Positions 47,204 to 56,518 of a DNA stretch of 64,000 nt are shown piece by piece. The stretch covers positions 1-64,000 of the forward strand of contig JOAA01000011.1 of NCBI GenBank assembly GCA_000720375.1, in the 5' to 3' direction. The DNA is from Rhodococcus rhodnii. Lineage in GTDB: Bacteria > Actinomycetota > Actinomycetes > Mycobacteriales > Pseudonocardiaceae. The position numbers and the translations under genes are program-made. The notes below the pieces were generated by a model. That model was not told the DNA's origin. It was given only the letters and a program-made list of their open reading frames with translations, and made no database searches. Each line of letters opens with the position of its first letter. Position 1 is the first letter of the stretch.

Positions 47204-48094
47204 GTGAGCCATCCCACGCCGACTGGCGAGGTCAACTGGACACCGATCGCCGAAGAGGCTGAACGGGCTGCCAAGCTGCTGCACCCGGACAAGCAGTTCC
47301 CGAAGCCCTCGCACCGCCGCGTCTTCACCATCGCCAACCAGAAGGGTGGCGTCGGCAAGACGACCAGTGCGGTGAACCTGGCCGCGGGTCTGGCGATGCA
47401 CGGACTGAGCGTGCTCGTCATCGACCTCGACCCCCAGGGCAACGCCAGCACGGCACTCGGCGTCGAGCGTCGCTCGGGCACACCGTCGATCTACGAGGTG
47501 CTGCTGGGCGAGGTGTCGCTGAAGGACGCGACTCAGGTCAGCGACCAGTCGCCGAACCTGTGGTGCGTGCCGGCGACCATCGACCTCGCCGGTGCCGAGA
47601 TCGAACTGGTCGAGATGCACGGTCGCGAGGGTCGGCTCAAGGCGGCGCTGACCGACGAGGCGTTCAACGAGCTCGGCCCGGACTACGTCTTCATCGACTG
47701 CCCGCCGTCGCTCGGCTTGCTCACGGTGAACGCGATGGTCGCCGCGCAGGAAGTGCTCATCCCGATCCAGTGCGAGTACTACGCGCTGGAAGGTCTGAGC
47801 CAGCTGCTGAAGAACATCGACCTGGTGCAGAAGCACCTCAACCCGGATCTGGACCTGTCCACGATCCTGCTCACCATGTACGACGGCCGGACCAAGCTCG
47901 CCGACCAGGTGAGTGCGGAGGTCCGCCAGCACTTCGGTGACGTGGTCCTGCAGACGGTCATCCCCCGGAACGTGAAGGTGTCCGAGGCGCCCAGCTTCGG
48001 CCAGACTGTGCTCGCGTACGACCCGGGTTCACGTGGCGCCATGAGCTACCTGGACGCGTCCCGCGAACTCGCAGAACGAGGTGCGGCGGAATGA
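47204..48094 (+). CDS. parA: Chromosome partitioning ATPase ParA (Soj)
   Basis: A 296-aa ATPase that pulls ParB-parS complexes. Deviant Walker A is [18 protein letters not shown], followed by [15 protein letters not shown] and [17 protein letters not shown]. The GTG at 47204 follows GGAGG at about 11 bases; a GTG at 47177 would add nine residues. ATG of parB overlaps its stop, so the pair is co-translated. Confidence 0.95.
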   Translation: MSHPTPTGEVNWTPIAEEAERAAKLLHPDKQFPKPSHRRVFTIANQKGGVGKTTSAVNLAAGLAMHGLSVLVIDLDPQGNASTALGVERRSGTPSIYEVLLGEVSLKDATQVSDQSPNLWCVPATIDLAGAEIELVEMHGREGRLKAALTDEAFNELGPDYVFIDCPPSLGLLTVNAMVAAQEVLIPIQCEYYALEGLSQLLKNIDLVQKHLNPDLDLSTILLTMYDGRTKLADQVSAEVRQHFGDVVLQTVIPRNVKVSEAPSFGQTVLAYDPGSRGAMSYLDASRELAERGAAE

Positions 48095-49083
48095 GCAAGC
48101 CGGAAGCGGCCCCTCCGGCACGCAAGGGCGGCCTCGGCCGTGGGTTGGCCGCCCTGATCCCCAGCGGTCCGGAAGCCGACGCGGCAGGCCCGGCCGTTCC
48201 CAGGCGTCCCGTCCCGGCTCGTGGCGTGCCCGCGCCCGAGCCGGGCGGTGAGGTCGCCGGTGCGGTGTACCGCGAGATCCCCACCTCCGCGATCAAGCCC
48301 AACCCGAAGCAGCCGCGCCAGGTCTTCGACGAGGAAGCGCTGGCGGAGCTCGAGCACTCGATCCGTGAGTTCGGGTTGATGCAGCCGATCGTGGTGCGCG
48401 ATCTCGGCAGCGGCTCGTACGAACTGGTGATGGGTGAACGGCGGCTGCGGGCCTCGCAGCAGGCCGAGCTGGAGAAGATCCCGGCCATCGTCCGGCAGAC
48501 CGCGGACGACGCGATGCTGCGGGACGCCCTGCTGGAGAACATCCACCGGGTGCAGCTCAACCCGCTCGAAGAGGCGGCGGCGTACCAGCAGCTGCTCGAT
48601 GAGTTCGAGGTGACGCACGAGGAACTGGCGTCGCGGATCGGCCGGAGCCGGCCGGTCATCACGAACACCATCCGGTTGCTCAAGCTCCCCCTCCCCGTAC
48701 AGCGCCGGGTCGCGGCTGGCATCTTGTCCGCCGGGCACGCTCGCGCACTGCTCGGTCTGGAAGACCCGGAGCGGCAGGAAGCGCTCGCGGCGCAGATCGT
48801 CAAAGAGGGCATGTCGGTCCGCGCGACCGAGGAAGCAGTGACCCTCGCGAAGCATGATCAGCCAGCCAAGCCGAAGGCGGCGCCGCGCAAGCCGATGCAC
48901 GCCCCCGGGCTTCAGGATCTCGCCGAGCGCCTCTCGGACAAGTTCGACACCCGCGTGAAGGTCGAACTGGGGCAGCGGAAGGGCCGGATCGTGGTCGAGT
49001 TCGGCTCCGTTGACGATCTTGAACGGATCGTTGACATCATCAACCAAAATGGGACAAAAGGGATACGGCAAGAGGACGTATAA
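48091..49083 (+). CDS. parB: Chromosome partitioning protein ParB (Spo0J), CTP-dependent clamp
   Basis: A 330-aa protein. The Ala/Pro-rich N-terminus includes [14 protein letters not shown] (ParA-activating Arg), the CTP domain contains [13 protein letters not shown], the helix-turn-helix [23 protein letters not shown] reads parS, and the C-terminal dimer domain follows a Lys/Pro linker. It recognises the four sites at 46371-49192. A terminator follows at 49148. Confidence 0.97.
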   Translation: MSKPEAAPPARKGGLGRGLAALIPSGPEADAAGPAVPRRPVPARGVPAPEPGGEVAGAVYREIPTSAIKPNPKQPRQVFDEEALAELEHSIREFGLMQPIVVRDLGSGSYELVMGERRLRASQQAELEKIPAIVRQTADDAMLRDALLENIHRVQLNPLEEAAAYQQLLDEFEVTHEELASRIGRSRPVITNTIRLLKLPLPVQRRVAAGILSAGHARALLGLEDPERQEALAAQIVKEGMSVRATEEAVTLAKHDQPAKPKAAPRKPMHAPGLQDLAERLSDKFDTRVKVELGQRKGRIVVEFGSVDDLERIVDIINQNGTKGIRQEDV

Positions 49084-49147
49084 CCACCCCAGGCCATTAC
49101 GTCACGGTGACGAACCCGGTTTGTCCGGTTGGAGATGCGCATAAGAA

Positions 49148-49176
49148 AGCCCCGGCGTTGGCCGGGGCTCTTACTT
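49148..49176. terminator. Bidirectional terminator between parB and ddl
   Basis: AGCCCCGGC-GTTG-GCCGGGGCT (49148-49169). Downstream of it on the plus strand is CTTACTTTG; on the minus strand it is followed by TTCTTATGC. The two convergent genes share it. Confidence 0.85.
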
Positions 49177-49192
49177 TGTTTCACGTGAATCA
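49177..49192. other. parS: parS site 4
   Basis: TGTTTCACGTGAATCA, one change from consensus, directly after the terminator and overlapping the last codons of ddl (49190). Confidence 0.85.
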
Positions 49193-50137
49193 AGCGCGTT
49201 CGATGGCCCGATCGATCAACTCGGCGTAGATCTGACCGAGCGAACGACCGGCCGCCTCGGTCGCCATCGGCAGCAGCGAGGTCTCGGTCAGTCCGGGCGA
49301 GACGTTCACTTCGAGGAAGTAGATCGACCCGTCGTCGGCGATCACCGCGTCGGTCCGCGAGACGTCGCGCAGCCCGAGCAGCTTGTGCGCGGACACCGCC
49401 AAGTCGGCCACCCGGCTCGCCACTTCCGGCGACACACGCGCCGGGGTGAAGAAGTTGGTGAGGCCCGCGGTGTACCGAGCCGTGTAGTCATAGACGCCAC
49501 TCTTGGGTTCGATCTCGACCGCGGGCAGGGCGATCGGTCCGTCCGGAGTGTCGATCACAGTGATGGCGACTTCGATACCGGTGATGTACTCCTCGGCGAG
49601 CACGGTCTCGCCGTACGCCAAGCAGTTGACCATCGCGGCCGGAAGCTCGGACGCGTCCCGCACGACCTGAGCACCGAGCGCCGAGCCACCCTGGTCCGGC
49701 TTGAGCATCAGCGGCAGACCGAGACGGGACACCATCGCGTCGAGCACAGCCTGCGCACCCAGCTCACGGAAAGTGCTGTGCGACAGCACGACCCAGTCCG
49801 GCGTGAGCAGACCAGAGCGGGACAGCTCTGCTTTGGCGGTCGGCTTGTCCCAGGCACGTCGGCACGCGTGCGAGTCAGTGCCGACGAACGGCTGGCCCAG
49901 CATCTCCAGCACGGTCTGGATCGACCCGTTCTCGCCCTCGCCGCCGTGCAGGGCGATCACGACCGCGTCCGGCTTCAGAGTGCTGAGTCTGGTCAGCAGC
50001 GACCCGTCGGTGTCCCACTCGTCGACGGTCAAGCCGACCGTGCGCAGGGCGTTGGACAGCCGCCGCCCCGACCGAAGTGAAACGTCACGCTCGTGGGTGA
50101 GCCCGCCGGACAGGACGGCAACCGTTCGATCTGACAC
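49190..50137 (-). CDS. ddl: D-alanine-D-alanine ligase family enzyme
   Basis: A 315-aa ATP-grasp ligase. Substrate and ATP motifs: AVLSGGLTHERDVSLRSG (Glu for D-Ala 1), LKPDQGGSALGAQVV, the omega-loop with SGVYDYTARY keeping the tyrosine of D-Ala-specific enzymes, and YFLEVNVSPGLTETS. It joins two D-Ala for the peptidoglycan stem. Actinomycetes often carry the main ddl elsewhere near murF-type genes, so this may be an extra copy. GTG start. Eight bases separate it from the upstream aminotransferase. Confidence 0.85.
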   Translation of the reverse strand: MSDRTVAVLSGGLTHERDVSLRSGRRLSNALRTVGLTVDEWDTDGSLLTRLSTLKPDAVVIALHGGEGENGSIQTVLEMLGQPFVGTDSHACRRAWDKPTAKAELSRSGLLTPDWVVLSHSTFRELGAQAVLDAMVSRLGLPLMLKPDQGGSALGAQVVRDASELPAAMVNCLAYGETVLAEEYITGIEVAITVIDTPDGPIALPAVEIEPKSGVYDYTARYTAGLTNFFTPARVSPEVASRVADLAVSAHKLLGLRDVSRTDAVIADDGSIYFLEVNVSPGLTETSLLPMATEAAGRSLGQIYAELIDRAIERA

Positions 50138-50144
50138 GCCCGGA

Positions 50145-51476
50145 TTATGCCGTGTCAGGGCTCGGAGTCTGTGCTCCGGACGTGATCCGCCGCGCCGCCG
50201 GCCCGAAGGTGCGGTACAGCTCGAGCTCTTGCTCCAGCACGACGGCCAGCCGCCTGACGCCCTCACGGATCCGCTCCGGCGTCGGGTAACAGAACGACAG
50301 GCGCATCTGCCGCGTGCCGAACCGGTCCGCGTAGAACCCCGTCCCGGGCACGTACGCCACCCGGGCAGTGACCGCGCGAGGCTGCATCGCTTTGGTGTCA
50401 ATGCCTTCCGGCACGGTCATCCAGACGAAGAAGCCACCGGCCGGCTTGGTCCACGTGCAACCCGCGGGCATGTGCTGCTCGAGGCCGCTCAGCAGCGCGT
50501 CCCGGCGCTCGCGGTACATCGTCTGGAACGACTTGATCTGGCCCTGCCAGTCGTGCGTGGCCAGATAGCGCGACACGATCAACTGGCTGAGCATCGGCGG
50601 CGACAACACAGCCGCTTCCGCTGCCAGGACAAGCTTTTCCCGCACCGCGTGCGGGGCGAGCGCCCAGCCGACCCGCAGGCCGGAAGCGAACGTCTTGGAG
50701 AACGACCCGAGATAGATCACGTTGTCGGGGTCCATCGACCGCAGCGCGGGGTAGGTCTGGCCGTCAAAGCCCAGCAGCCCGTACGGGTTGTCCTCGATCA
50801 CCAGAACACCGGCCGCGCGGCAGATCTCGAGGATCTCGGCGCGCCGGGACACCGCCAGTGTGACGCCACCGGGGTTGTGGAAATTCGGGATCGTGTAAAG
50901 GAATTTGACCCGTTGACCGGCTGCGGCCGCAGCGGCCAGGGCCTGCCTCAGCGCCTCAGGGACAAGGCCGTCCTCGTCCATCTCCACGTGCACGACGTTC
51001 GCCTGATACGAGGCGAACGTGCCCAAGGCACCGACATACGACGGGCCCTCGGCGATCACCACGTCACCGGGGTCGCAGAAGATCCGGGTGACCAGGTCCA
51101 ACGCCATCTGGGAGCCGACGGTGACCACGAGGTCGTCCGGATGTGCGGTGATCCCCTCAAGGGACATCACATCGCAGATCTGCTCACGCAGCGGCTGATA
51201 GCCGTGCGCCGAGCCGTACTGCAGGGCGACCAGGCCCTCGGTGTTGATCAGGCCCGCGACCTCGCTCGCGATCGAGTCGAGCGGCAGTGCCGCGAGGTTG
51301 GGCATTCCACCTGCCAGCGAGACCACCTCTGGCCGGCTGGCGACTGCGAACAGCGCTCGTACTTCCGATGCCATCATCCCGGTCGCCCGGGCCGCGTACC
51401 GCTTCAGGTGCGGGTCGTGGTTCTGGGCGGTCGAGGGCATCGGATGTTTATTGCCCTCTGGTTCCTCCGAGTGCAT
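50145..51476 (-). CDS. PLP-dependent aminotransferase (fold type I, LysN/Aro8-like)
   Basis: A 443-aa transaminase. The PLP lysine is in LGSFSKTFASGLRVGWALAP-type sequence (SFSKTFASGLR), and IPNFHNPGG and VIEDNPYGLLGF hold the PLP Asn and Asp-Tyr. It resembles 2-aminoadipate or aromatic/branched-chain aminotransferases without a GntR domain. The exact amino acid is unknown. ATG has GAGG six bases upstream. Likely in operon with ddl. Confidence 0.88.
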   Translation of the reverse strand: MHSEEPEGNKHPMPSTAQNHDPHLKRYAARATGMMASEVRALFAVASRPEVVSLAGGMPNLAALPLDSIASEVAGLINTEGLVALQYGSAHGYQPLREQICDVMSLEGITAHPDDLVVTVGSQMALDLVTRIFCDPGDVVIAEGPSYVGALGTFASYQANVVHVEMDEDGLVPEALRQALAAAAAAGQRVKFLYTIPNFHNPGGVTLAVSRRAEILEICRAAGVLVIEDNPYGLLGFDGQTYPALRSMDPDNVIYLGSFSKTFASGLRVGWALAPHAVREKLVLAAEAAVLSPPMLSQLIVSRYLATHDWQGQIKSFQTMYRERRDALLSGLEQHMPAGCTWTKPAGGFFVWMTVPEGIDTKAMQPRAVTARVAYVPGTGFYADRFGTRQMRLSFCYPTPERIREGVRRLAVVLEQELELYRTFGPAARRITSGAQTPSPDTA

Positions 51477-51626
51477 GCGCCACCTCGCTCGTCAGTCAAG
51501 CGAGTGTAACTCTGGCCTCTATCAGGTCCTCGTCCTTCCCGCACTTGTCACATCCCCCTATCCTGGACGACGGGCCTGTGGTTACCGCATGCCCTCATGG
51601 TTCCTTCACTCCTGCGGGGAGGTTGG

Positions 51627-52271
51627 GTGTCGCGACGTGTCGTCGGCATCACGCTGGACAACCTGGAACACCTCCCCAAGCACTCACGGGGTTGTGTGTT
51701 CTGGGAGTTGGCACCGCACCTGAAGGAGCAGGCTGAGGCTTTCGGGGAGACCGAGCTGGAGAAGGAGGCCTGGGTCTCCAACATGCTCCTGGAATGGGGC
51801 TCATGTGGCCGCCTGGTCTACTCGGACAAGCTCCCGGTGGGATTCGTCCTCTATGCCCCGCCCAACGCCGTACCGCGCTCGCTGGCCTTCCCTACGTCCC
51901 CCATCAGTCCGGACGCGGTGATGCTGACCGGCTTCTACGTGCTGCCGGAGTTCCGTGGCGGCGGGCTCGGCCGGATGCTCGTCCAGGCGGTGGCCAAGGA
52001 CCTCACTCGCCGTGGCGTGAAAGCGATCGAGTCCTTCGGCGACGCCAAGCCGGACGACCCCACATCGGATGACGCAGAGCAATGCTGTGTCGTGCCCGCT
52101 GATTTCCTCGCGTGCGTCGGGTTCAAGACCGTCCGGCCGCACGCCCGCTGGCCGCGGCTGCGCCTGGAACTGCGCAGCGCGATCACCTGGAAGGAAGACG
52201 TGGAGGCAGCGCTGGAGCGGCTGCTGGGCACGGTCACCGTGACCACGGCCAGCCCGGTCTACCAGCGCTGA
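51627..52271 (+). CDS. GNAT-family acetyltransferase
   Basis: A 214-aa protein with the acetyl-CoA loop VLPEFRGGGLGRMLVQAVA (R-x-x-G-x-G/A form) and a preceding beta strand VMLTGFY. The N-terminal part holds several Trp and Glu, with a Cys pair (CC) later. The GTG at 51627 has GGGGAGG just upstream. It corresponds in position to mycobacterial Rv3916c. Substrate unknown. Divergent from the aminotransferase, convergent with cwlM. Confidence 0.82.
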   Translation: MSRRVVGITLDNLEHLPKHSRGCVFWELAPHLKEQAEAFGETELEKEAWVSNMLLEWGSCGRLVYSDKLPVGFVLYAPPNAVPRSLAFPTSPISPDAVMLTGFYVLPEFRGGGLGRMLVQAVAKDLTRRGVKAIESFGDAKPDDPTSDDAEQCCVVPADFLACVGFKTVRPHARWPRLRLELRSAITWKEDVEAALERLLGTVTVTTASPVYQR

Positions 52272-52289
52272 GACCAAACTGCGTGGAGA

Positions 52290-53432
52290 TCAGCTCTTCG
52301 CGAGCTCGTGCCGCATCAGGTCGGCGAACGTGAACGTGCCGGTCGGCTGGTCGTTCTCGCCCAGCAAGTAAAGCCGCTTGACCGACACCAGGATGCCCTC
52401 GGCGACCAGGTCGCGGAACGCCGGGTCGGCCAGCCGTGCGCGGTCGCCCGGGTTGCTCAGGTAGCCCAGTTCCAGCCGGACCGCGGGACAGCGGGTGAGC
52501 CGCAGGGAATCCCAGGTCTTGGCGTGCGTACGGCAGTTGAGCATGCCGGTGCGGGCGGTCAGTTCCCGCTGGATGAACCCGGCGAGCGCCTCACCCAGGG
52601 TGGACGTGCCCTTGCCAGCGGTGCCGAAGTAGAACGTGGCCAGGCCGGAGGCGTGCGGCGAGGCGTTGCGGTCGTTGTGCAGCGAGATGAAGACGTCACT
52701 GCCCGCCTCGTTGGCGAAGTGCGCGCGCTGGGCCTCGGTGGGGCACTGGTCGGGCCCACGAGACAGGATGGCTTCCATTCCGGTGGCCACCATCCGGCCT
52801 TCCAGACGGCGAGCCAGGTCCCACATCAGGTCGGCTTCCCTGATGCCGTCGACGGTCACACCGGGGTCGGTGCCGCCGTGGCCCGGGTCGATGACGATGC
52901 GCTTGCCACGCAGCCGTGGACCGGCCTTACGGACCTGCTCCTGCTCGCGCAGCAGCACCGGACGGCCGCCGCTCGCACGCGGCGACAGGCGGTTGAAGGC
53001 GCTGACGGTCTCGGCGCCGCACATACCGTCGACGGTCAGGCCGTAGTCGCGCTGGAACTCGCGCAGGGCGCGCTCGGTCTGCGGGCCGAAGACGCCGTTC
53101 GGGCGGCCGGCGTTGTATCCCAGCTGCAGCAGGCGTTCCTGCAGCTCCAGGACGTCGTCGCCACTCACGGGCGCGGAGACCAGGTAGGCCAGCGGGCGGC
53201 CGCCGAGACGGTAGGTCGCGTCACGCAGGGCCTGGTAGGTGGCCTGGCCGACGATCCCGTCCGTGATCAGGCCTCGCTGCTGCTGGAAGGCGCGCACGGC
53301 GTGTTCGACGGCGAGGTCGTACACCGACGGGTCGCCCGTGCCATTGGCCGTGGGCAGCAGGCCCAGGCTGGCGAGCGTGGCCCGCACTTCGGCTACAGCC
53401 GGTCCGGCGTCACCGGGGCGGAGTTCCCGCAT
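52290..53432 (-). CDS. cwlM: N-acetylmuramoyl-L-alanine amidase CwlM-type
   Basis: A 380-aa protein: two peptidoglycan-binding domains (about 5-72 and 88-150), then an Amidase_3 domain (about 177-355). All four zinc and catalytic positions are visible: His185 (IDPGHGG), Glu199 (GIREADL), His252 (FISLHND) and Glu321 (VRLELGY). Mycobacterial CwlM is described as lacking these and acts as a PknB-controlled activator of MurA. The C-terminal tail QPTGTFTFADLMRHELAKS keeps the Thr-rich segment that PknB modifies there. No signal peptide. The ATG at 53432 was chosen; a start at 53474 is possible. Confidence 0.9.
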   Translation of the reverse strand: MRELRPGDAGPAVAEVRATLASLGLLPTANGTGDPSVYDLAVEHAVRAFQQQRGLITDGIVGQATYQALRDATYRLGGRPLAYLVSAPVSGDDVLELQERLLQLGYNAGRPNGVFGPQTERALREFQRDYGLTVDGMCGAETVSAFNRLSPRASGGRPVLLREQEQVRKAGPRLRGKRIVIDPGHGGTDPGVTVDGIREADLMWDLARRLEGRMVATGMEAILSRGPDQCPTEAQRAHFANEAGSDVFISLHNDRNASPHASGLATFYFGTAGKGTSTLGEALAGFIQRELTARTGMLNCRTHAKTWDSLRLTRCPAVRLELGYLSNPGDRARLADPAFRDLVAEGILVSVKRLYLLGENDQPTGTFTFADLMRHELAKS

Positions 53433-53582
53433 GCACCCCTCACTCAGGTCAGAATTCAAAAAACCGACGTTCACAGGTTGTGTCGCAGGCTATTGTGCCC
53501 TGCCTGCCGTGCCGTTCCGCTTAGGGTCACGTCCCGCGTCCGGTCCATCACGGCATCACCCGATCAAGTGTGATGCATGACA

Positions 53583-53633
53583 CGACCCGGGACTCATCGT
53601 CTTACAAGGAGTAGACGTTTCAGTCCCGGGTCG
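53583..53633 (-). terminator. Hairpin between trxA and cwlM
   Basis: CGACCCGGGACT (53583-53594) pairs exactly with AGTCCCGGGTCG (53622-53633). The 27-base loop contains a second small hairpin CGTCT/AGACG. It lies about 20 bp after the trxA stop. Confidence 0.7.
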
Positions 53634-53654
53634 GGTTTGCCTCGGTTAAGGATG

Positions 53655-53984
53655 TCAGGCCACGTAGTCAGCGATGTCGTTGAGCAGCGCCGCCTTGGGC
53701 TTCGCGCCGACGATCTGCTTGACCGGGCGGCCGCCCTGGAAAACGATCATCGTGGGCACGGACATGATCTGGTAGTCCCGCGCCACCTCGGGGTTGGCGT
53801 CGATGTCCAGCTTGGCCACGGTGATCTTCTCGGCGTGCTCGGAGGCGATCTCCTCGAGCACCGGGGCGACCATGCGGCACGGCCCGCACCAGGTGGCCCA
53901 GAAGTCGACCAGCACCGGCTTGTCGCTCTGCAGGACGTCCTCGGTGAATGACTTGTCGGTAACGACGACAGTGTTGCCGCTCAC
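53655..53984 (-). CDS. trxA: Thioredoxin
   Basis: A 109-aa redox protein with the active site WCGPC (Cys33, Cys36) after VLVDFWAT, and the cis-Pro loop SVPTM. It reduces protein disulfides and is recycled by TrxB just upstream (14-bp gap). Normal length. GTG start with GGAGA upstream. Confidence 0.97.
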   Translation of the reverse strand: MSGNTVVVTDKSFTEDVLQSDKPVLVDFWATWCGPCRMVAPVLEEIASEHAEKITVAKLDIDANPEVARDYQIMSVPTMIVFQGGRPVKQIVGAKPKAALLNDIADYVA

Positions 53985-53998
53985 GGTCTCTCCTAGTG

Positions 53999-54997
53999 TC
54001 AGGTGTTGGTCGGGGCGTAACCGCCCCCGACGAGTTCAGGGGCCTGGTGGGCATGGGATTCGCCGTGCTCGGCGAGCCAGCGTTCCGCGTCGATCGCCGA
54101 GGCGCATCCCGAGCCGGCCGCGGTGATGGCCTGCCGGTAGGTCCGGTCGACCAGGTCGCCCGCGGCGAAGACTCCATCGAGGTTCGTGTAGGTGGTCTGG
54201 CCCTTCACCTGCACGTACCCCTCAGCGTCGACGTCGACCTGGCCTGCGACGAGCTGGCTGCGCGGGTCGTGACCGATCGCCATGAAGACACCGGTCACGG
54301 CGACGTCCTCGGTAGCACCCGTCCGGGTGTCCCTCAGCCGGGCGCCGGAAACCTTGCCGTCGGTGCCGAGCACCTCGACCACCTCGGCGTTCAGCCGCCA
54401 CTTGATCTTCTCGTTGGCGCGGGCGCGCTCGAGCATGATCTTCGAGGCACGGAACTCCTCGCGGCGGTGCACGATGGTCACCGAGTCGGCGAACTTGGTC
54501 AGGAACAGCGCCTCTTCCATAGCGGAGTCACCGCCGCCGACCACGATGATGTCGTGGCCACGGAAGAAGAAGCCGTCACACGTCGCACACGCCGACACAC
54601 CACGGCCGAGCAGCTCCTGCTCACCCGGAACGTGCAGGTAGCGCGGAGCCGCGCCCATCGCCAGGATGACCGCCTTGGCCGCGTACCGGACACCGTTCGC
54701 GGTGACGTACTTCACCGGGCCGTCCAGCTCGACCGACTCGACGTCCTCGGTCTTCAGCTCGGCGCCGAACCGTTCGGCCTGCTCACGCATCTGCGCCATC
54801 AGCTCGGGGCCCATGATGCCGTCCCGGAAACCGGGGTAGTTCTCCACCTCGGTGGTGGTCATCAGCGCACCACCGAACTGGGAGCCTTCGAACACCAGCG
54901 GAGACAGCTGCGCGCGCGCCGCGTACACCGCGGCCGTGTATCCCGCCGGACCGGACCCGACGATGATCAGGTTGCGGACCTCGTCTTGCGCCGCCAT
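53999..54997 (-). CDS. trxB: Thioredoxin reductase
   Basis: A 332-aa flavoprotein. FAD loop [17 protein letters not shown], redox centre CATC (Cys137, Cys140), NADPH loop [15 protein letters not shown], and C-terminal [10 protein letters not shown]. It passes electrons from NADPH to TrxA. A SigR/SigH-type promoter lies upstream (55036-55061), so induction by disulfide stress is expected. Confidence 0.97.
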   Translation of the reverse strand: MAAQDEVRNLIIVGSGPAGYTAAVYAARAQLSPLVFEGSQFGGALMTTTEVENYPGFRDGIMGPELMAQMREQAERFGAELKTEDVESVELDGPVKYVTANGVRYAAKAVILAMGAAPRYLHVPGEQELLGRGVSACATCDGFFFRGHDIIVVGGGDSAMEEALFLTKFADSVTIVHRREEFRASKIMLERARANEKIKWRLNAEVVEVLGTDGKVSGARLRDTRTGATEDVAVTGVFMAIGHDPRSQLVAGQVDVDAEGYVQVKGQTTYTNLDGVFAAGDLVDRTYRQAITAAGSGCASAIDAERWLAEHGESHAHQAPELVGGGYAPTNT

Positions 54998-55035
54998 CTG
55001 CCCTCCGTGAATTTCCCGCCAGTGACACCTAGGTC

Positions 55036-55061
55036 AACCGATCGTAGGTGCTGGTTGTTCC
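55036..55061 (-). promoter_or_regulatory. SigR/SigH-type promoter of trxB-trxA
   Basis: On the minus strand GGAAC, 18 bases, GTT (GGAAC is the complement of 55057-55061, GTT of 55036-55038), about 39 bp before the trxB ATG. This matches GGAAY-N18-GTT used by Streptomyces SigR and mycobacterial SigH, which drive thioredoxin genes. Confidence 0.8.
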
Positions 55062-55104
55062 ACACCATCCGGGTGACCGGCAGCACTGACGGGAAACGGG
55101 GCTC

Positions 55105-55860
55105 CTAGCGCACGCCCTTCTTCTCCACGATCAACGACGGGACACCTGGGCCGCAGTCCTGACCGACCGTGAGCAGCCGGAACGTGCCTGGCGGTGTCGA
55201 CGCGAGGACGAACAGCGTCCCCTGCTTGCCGTCCACGGTGACCTGCTTGACGCCGACCGGTTCCGCGTTCGGCGAGATGCCGTTGGCTTGGAAGCAGCCG
55301 GCGAGCTTCGCCTTGTCGGAGAACGGGCCGTAGTCGGTGCCGCCCTTGGCGGCCTGCAACTGCTCCGGGCCGATCGACTCGGACGGGAAGTTCAGCGGTC
55401 CTTGCGCGACCGGTGGCGCACCGCCATCACCTGTGCCACTGGGCAACGCGGCGAAGGTGATACCAACCGCTGCGGCAGCGGCCGCGAAGATCCCGATCCC
55501 GATGCCCAGCCTTTGGTTACGCCGTTTCCGTGCGGCATCAAGGCTGACCACGGGCGCGGGCTGTGGTGGCGGCGGTGCCGTTTGAGTTTGTGTTGCGCGG
55601 GCCTGTGATTCCGCGGCGATCGCGGCGTCCAGCCGGGCCGCGAAGTTCGCGGGCATGGGCGGTGCGGGGACGTTCGCGAACTCACGCAGGTCCGCTTGCG
55701 TCGCTTCCAGCGCGGCCAGGATCTCCCGAGCCTCGGGGTCGGCGTTGACCTGCGGCCACAACTGCTCGGCCTGCTGAGGGTCCAGCGCACCCGCCTGGAG
55801 ATCGGCGAGCAGGTCGACCGACCACGGCGGCCCGCCGCTCCCCCGTCCGATGCTCGTCAT
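55105..55860 (-). CDS. rsmA: Anti-sigma-M factor RsmA-like membrane protein
   Basis: A 251-aa protein directly after sigM (ATGA overlap). The N-terminal cytosolic part (about 1-115) has a helical anti-sigma-type region (VDLLADLQAGALDPQQAEQL) with no HxxxCxxC zinc motif. One membrane helix (about 118-140) and a secreted domain with two cysteines follow. It is placed as mycobacterial Rv3912. It should hold SigM inactive until a membrane signal. Confidence 0.82.
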   Translation of the reverse strand: MTSIGRGSGGPPWSVDLLADLQAGALDPQQAEQLWPQVNADPEAREILAALEATQADLREFANVPAPPMPANFAARLDAAIAAESQARATQTQTAPPPPQPAPVVSLDAARKRRNQRLGIGIGIFAAAAAAVGITFAALPSGTGDGGAPPVAQGPLNFPSESIGPEQLQAAKGGTDYGPFSDKAKLAGCFQANGISPNAEPVGVKQVTVDGKQGTLFVLASTPPGTFRLLTVGQDCGPGVPSLIVEKKGVR

Positions 55861-56483
55861 GTCCCCTCCCGCTGACGCCGTGGACGCCCCTCGCGCTTTT
55901 CGCTTGCTTCACCTGGGACGTTCGCATCAGCAATCGGGTTCCGCAGATGCCCGAGAACTTTGGCGAGCTTGGCTCGGCCCCTGGCGCAGCGGCTTTTCAC
56001 GGTGCCTTCGGCGATGCCGAGCATCTTGGCCGTCTCGGCCACCGAATACCCCTCGACATCGACGAGCACGATGGGCACGCGCTGCTCCTCGGACAGCTCG
56101 GCCAGCGCGTTTTTCACCACCAGGCTGGTCTCGCGATCGGACATGGCATCGCCGGGAGTGACCGGCTCACCAGGCCCGGTCTCCGGCAGAGGAACAGTCG
56201 GGCGCGCTTGTCGGCGCCGGACTCGGTCCAGGCACGCGTTCACCACGATCCGATGCAGCCATGTCGTCACCTGTGATTCGGCACGGAACGAGCCGGCGCT
56301 GCGGAAAGCCGAGATGAAGGCTTCCTGCAAGGCGTCGGCGGCCTCTTCCGGATCGCGCAGGGTGCGCATCGCCACAGCCCACATCCGGTCTCTGTGGCGG
56401 CGAACGATCTCGGCGAACGCGTGTGGATCCCCGGCGGCATGGGACGCGATCAGCGCTGCGTCCGAGCTTGCTGCGGCGGTCAC
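55857..56483 (-). CDS. sigM: ECF RNA polymerase sigma factor SigM
   Basis: A 208-aa ECF sigma factor. Region 2 is FAEIVRRHRDRMWAVAMRTL and DALQEAFISAFR; region 4 is LSEEQRVPIVLVDVEGYSVA and GIAEGTVKSRCARGRAKL. A basic tail of about 25 residues follows. Followed by its anti-sigma gene. GTG start, 35 bp after the pseudokinase gene. It controls late-growth cell envelope genes in mycobacteria. Confidence 0.94.
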   Translation of the reverse strand: MTAAASSDAALIASHAAGDPHAFAEIVRRHRDRMWAVAMRTLRDPEEAADALQEAFISAFRSAGSFRAESQVTTWLHRIVVNACLDRVRRRQARPTVPLPETGPGEPVTPGDAMSDRETSLVVKNALAELSEEQRVPIVLVDVEGYSVAETAKMLGIAEGTVKSRCARGRAKLAKVLGHLRNPIADANVPGEASEKREGRPRRQREGT

Positions 56484-56518
56484 CTGGGCAGCTTAGTCAT
56501 GTCCAGCGTGGTGGCCAT

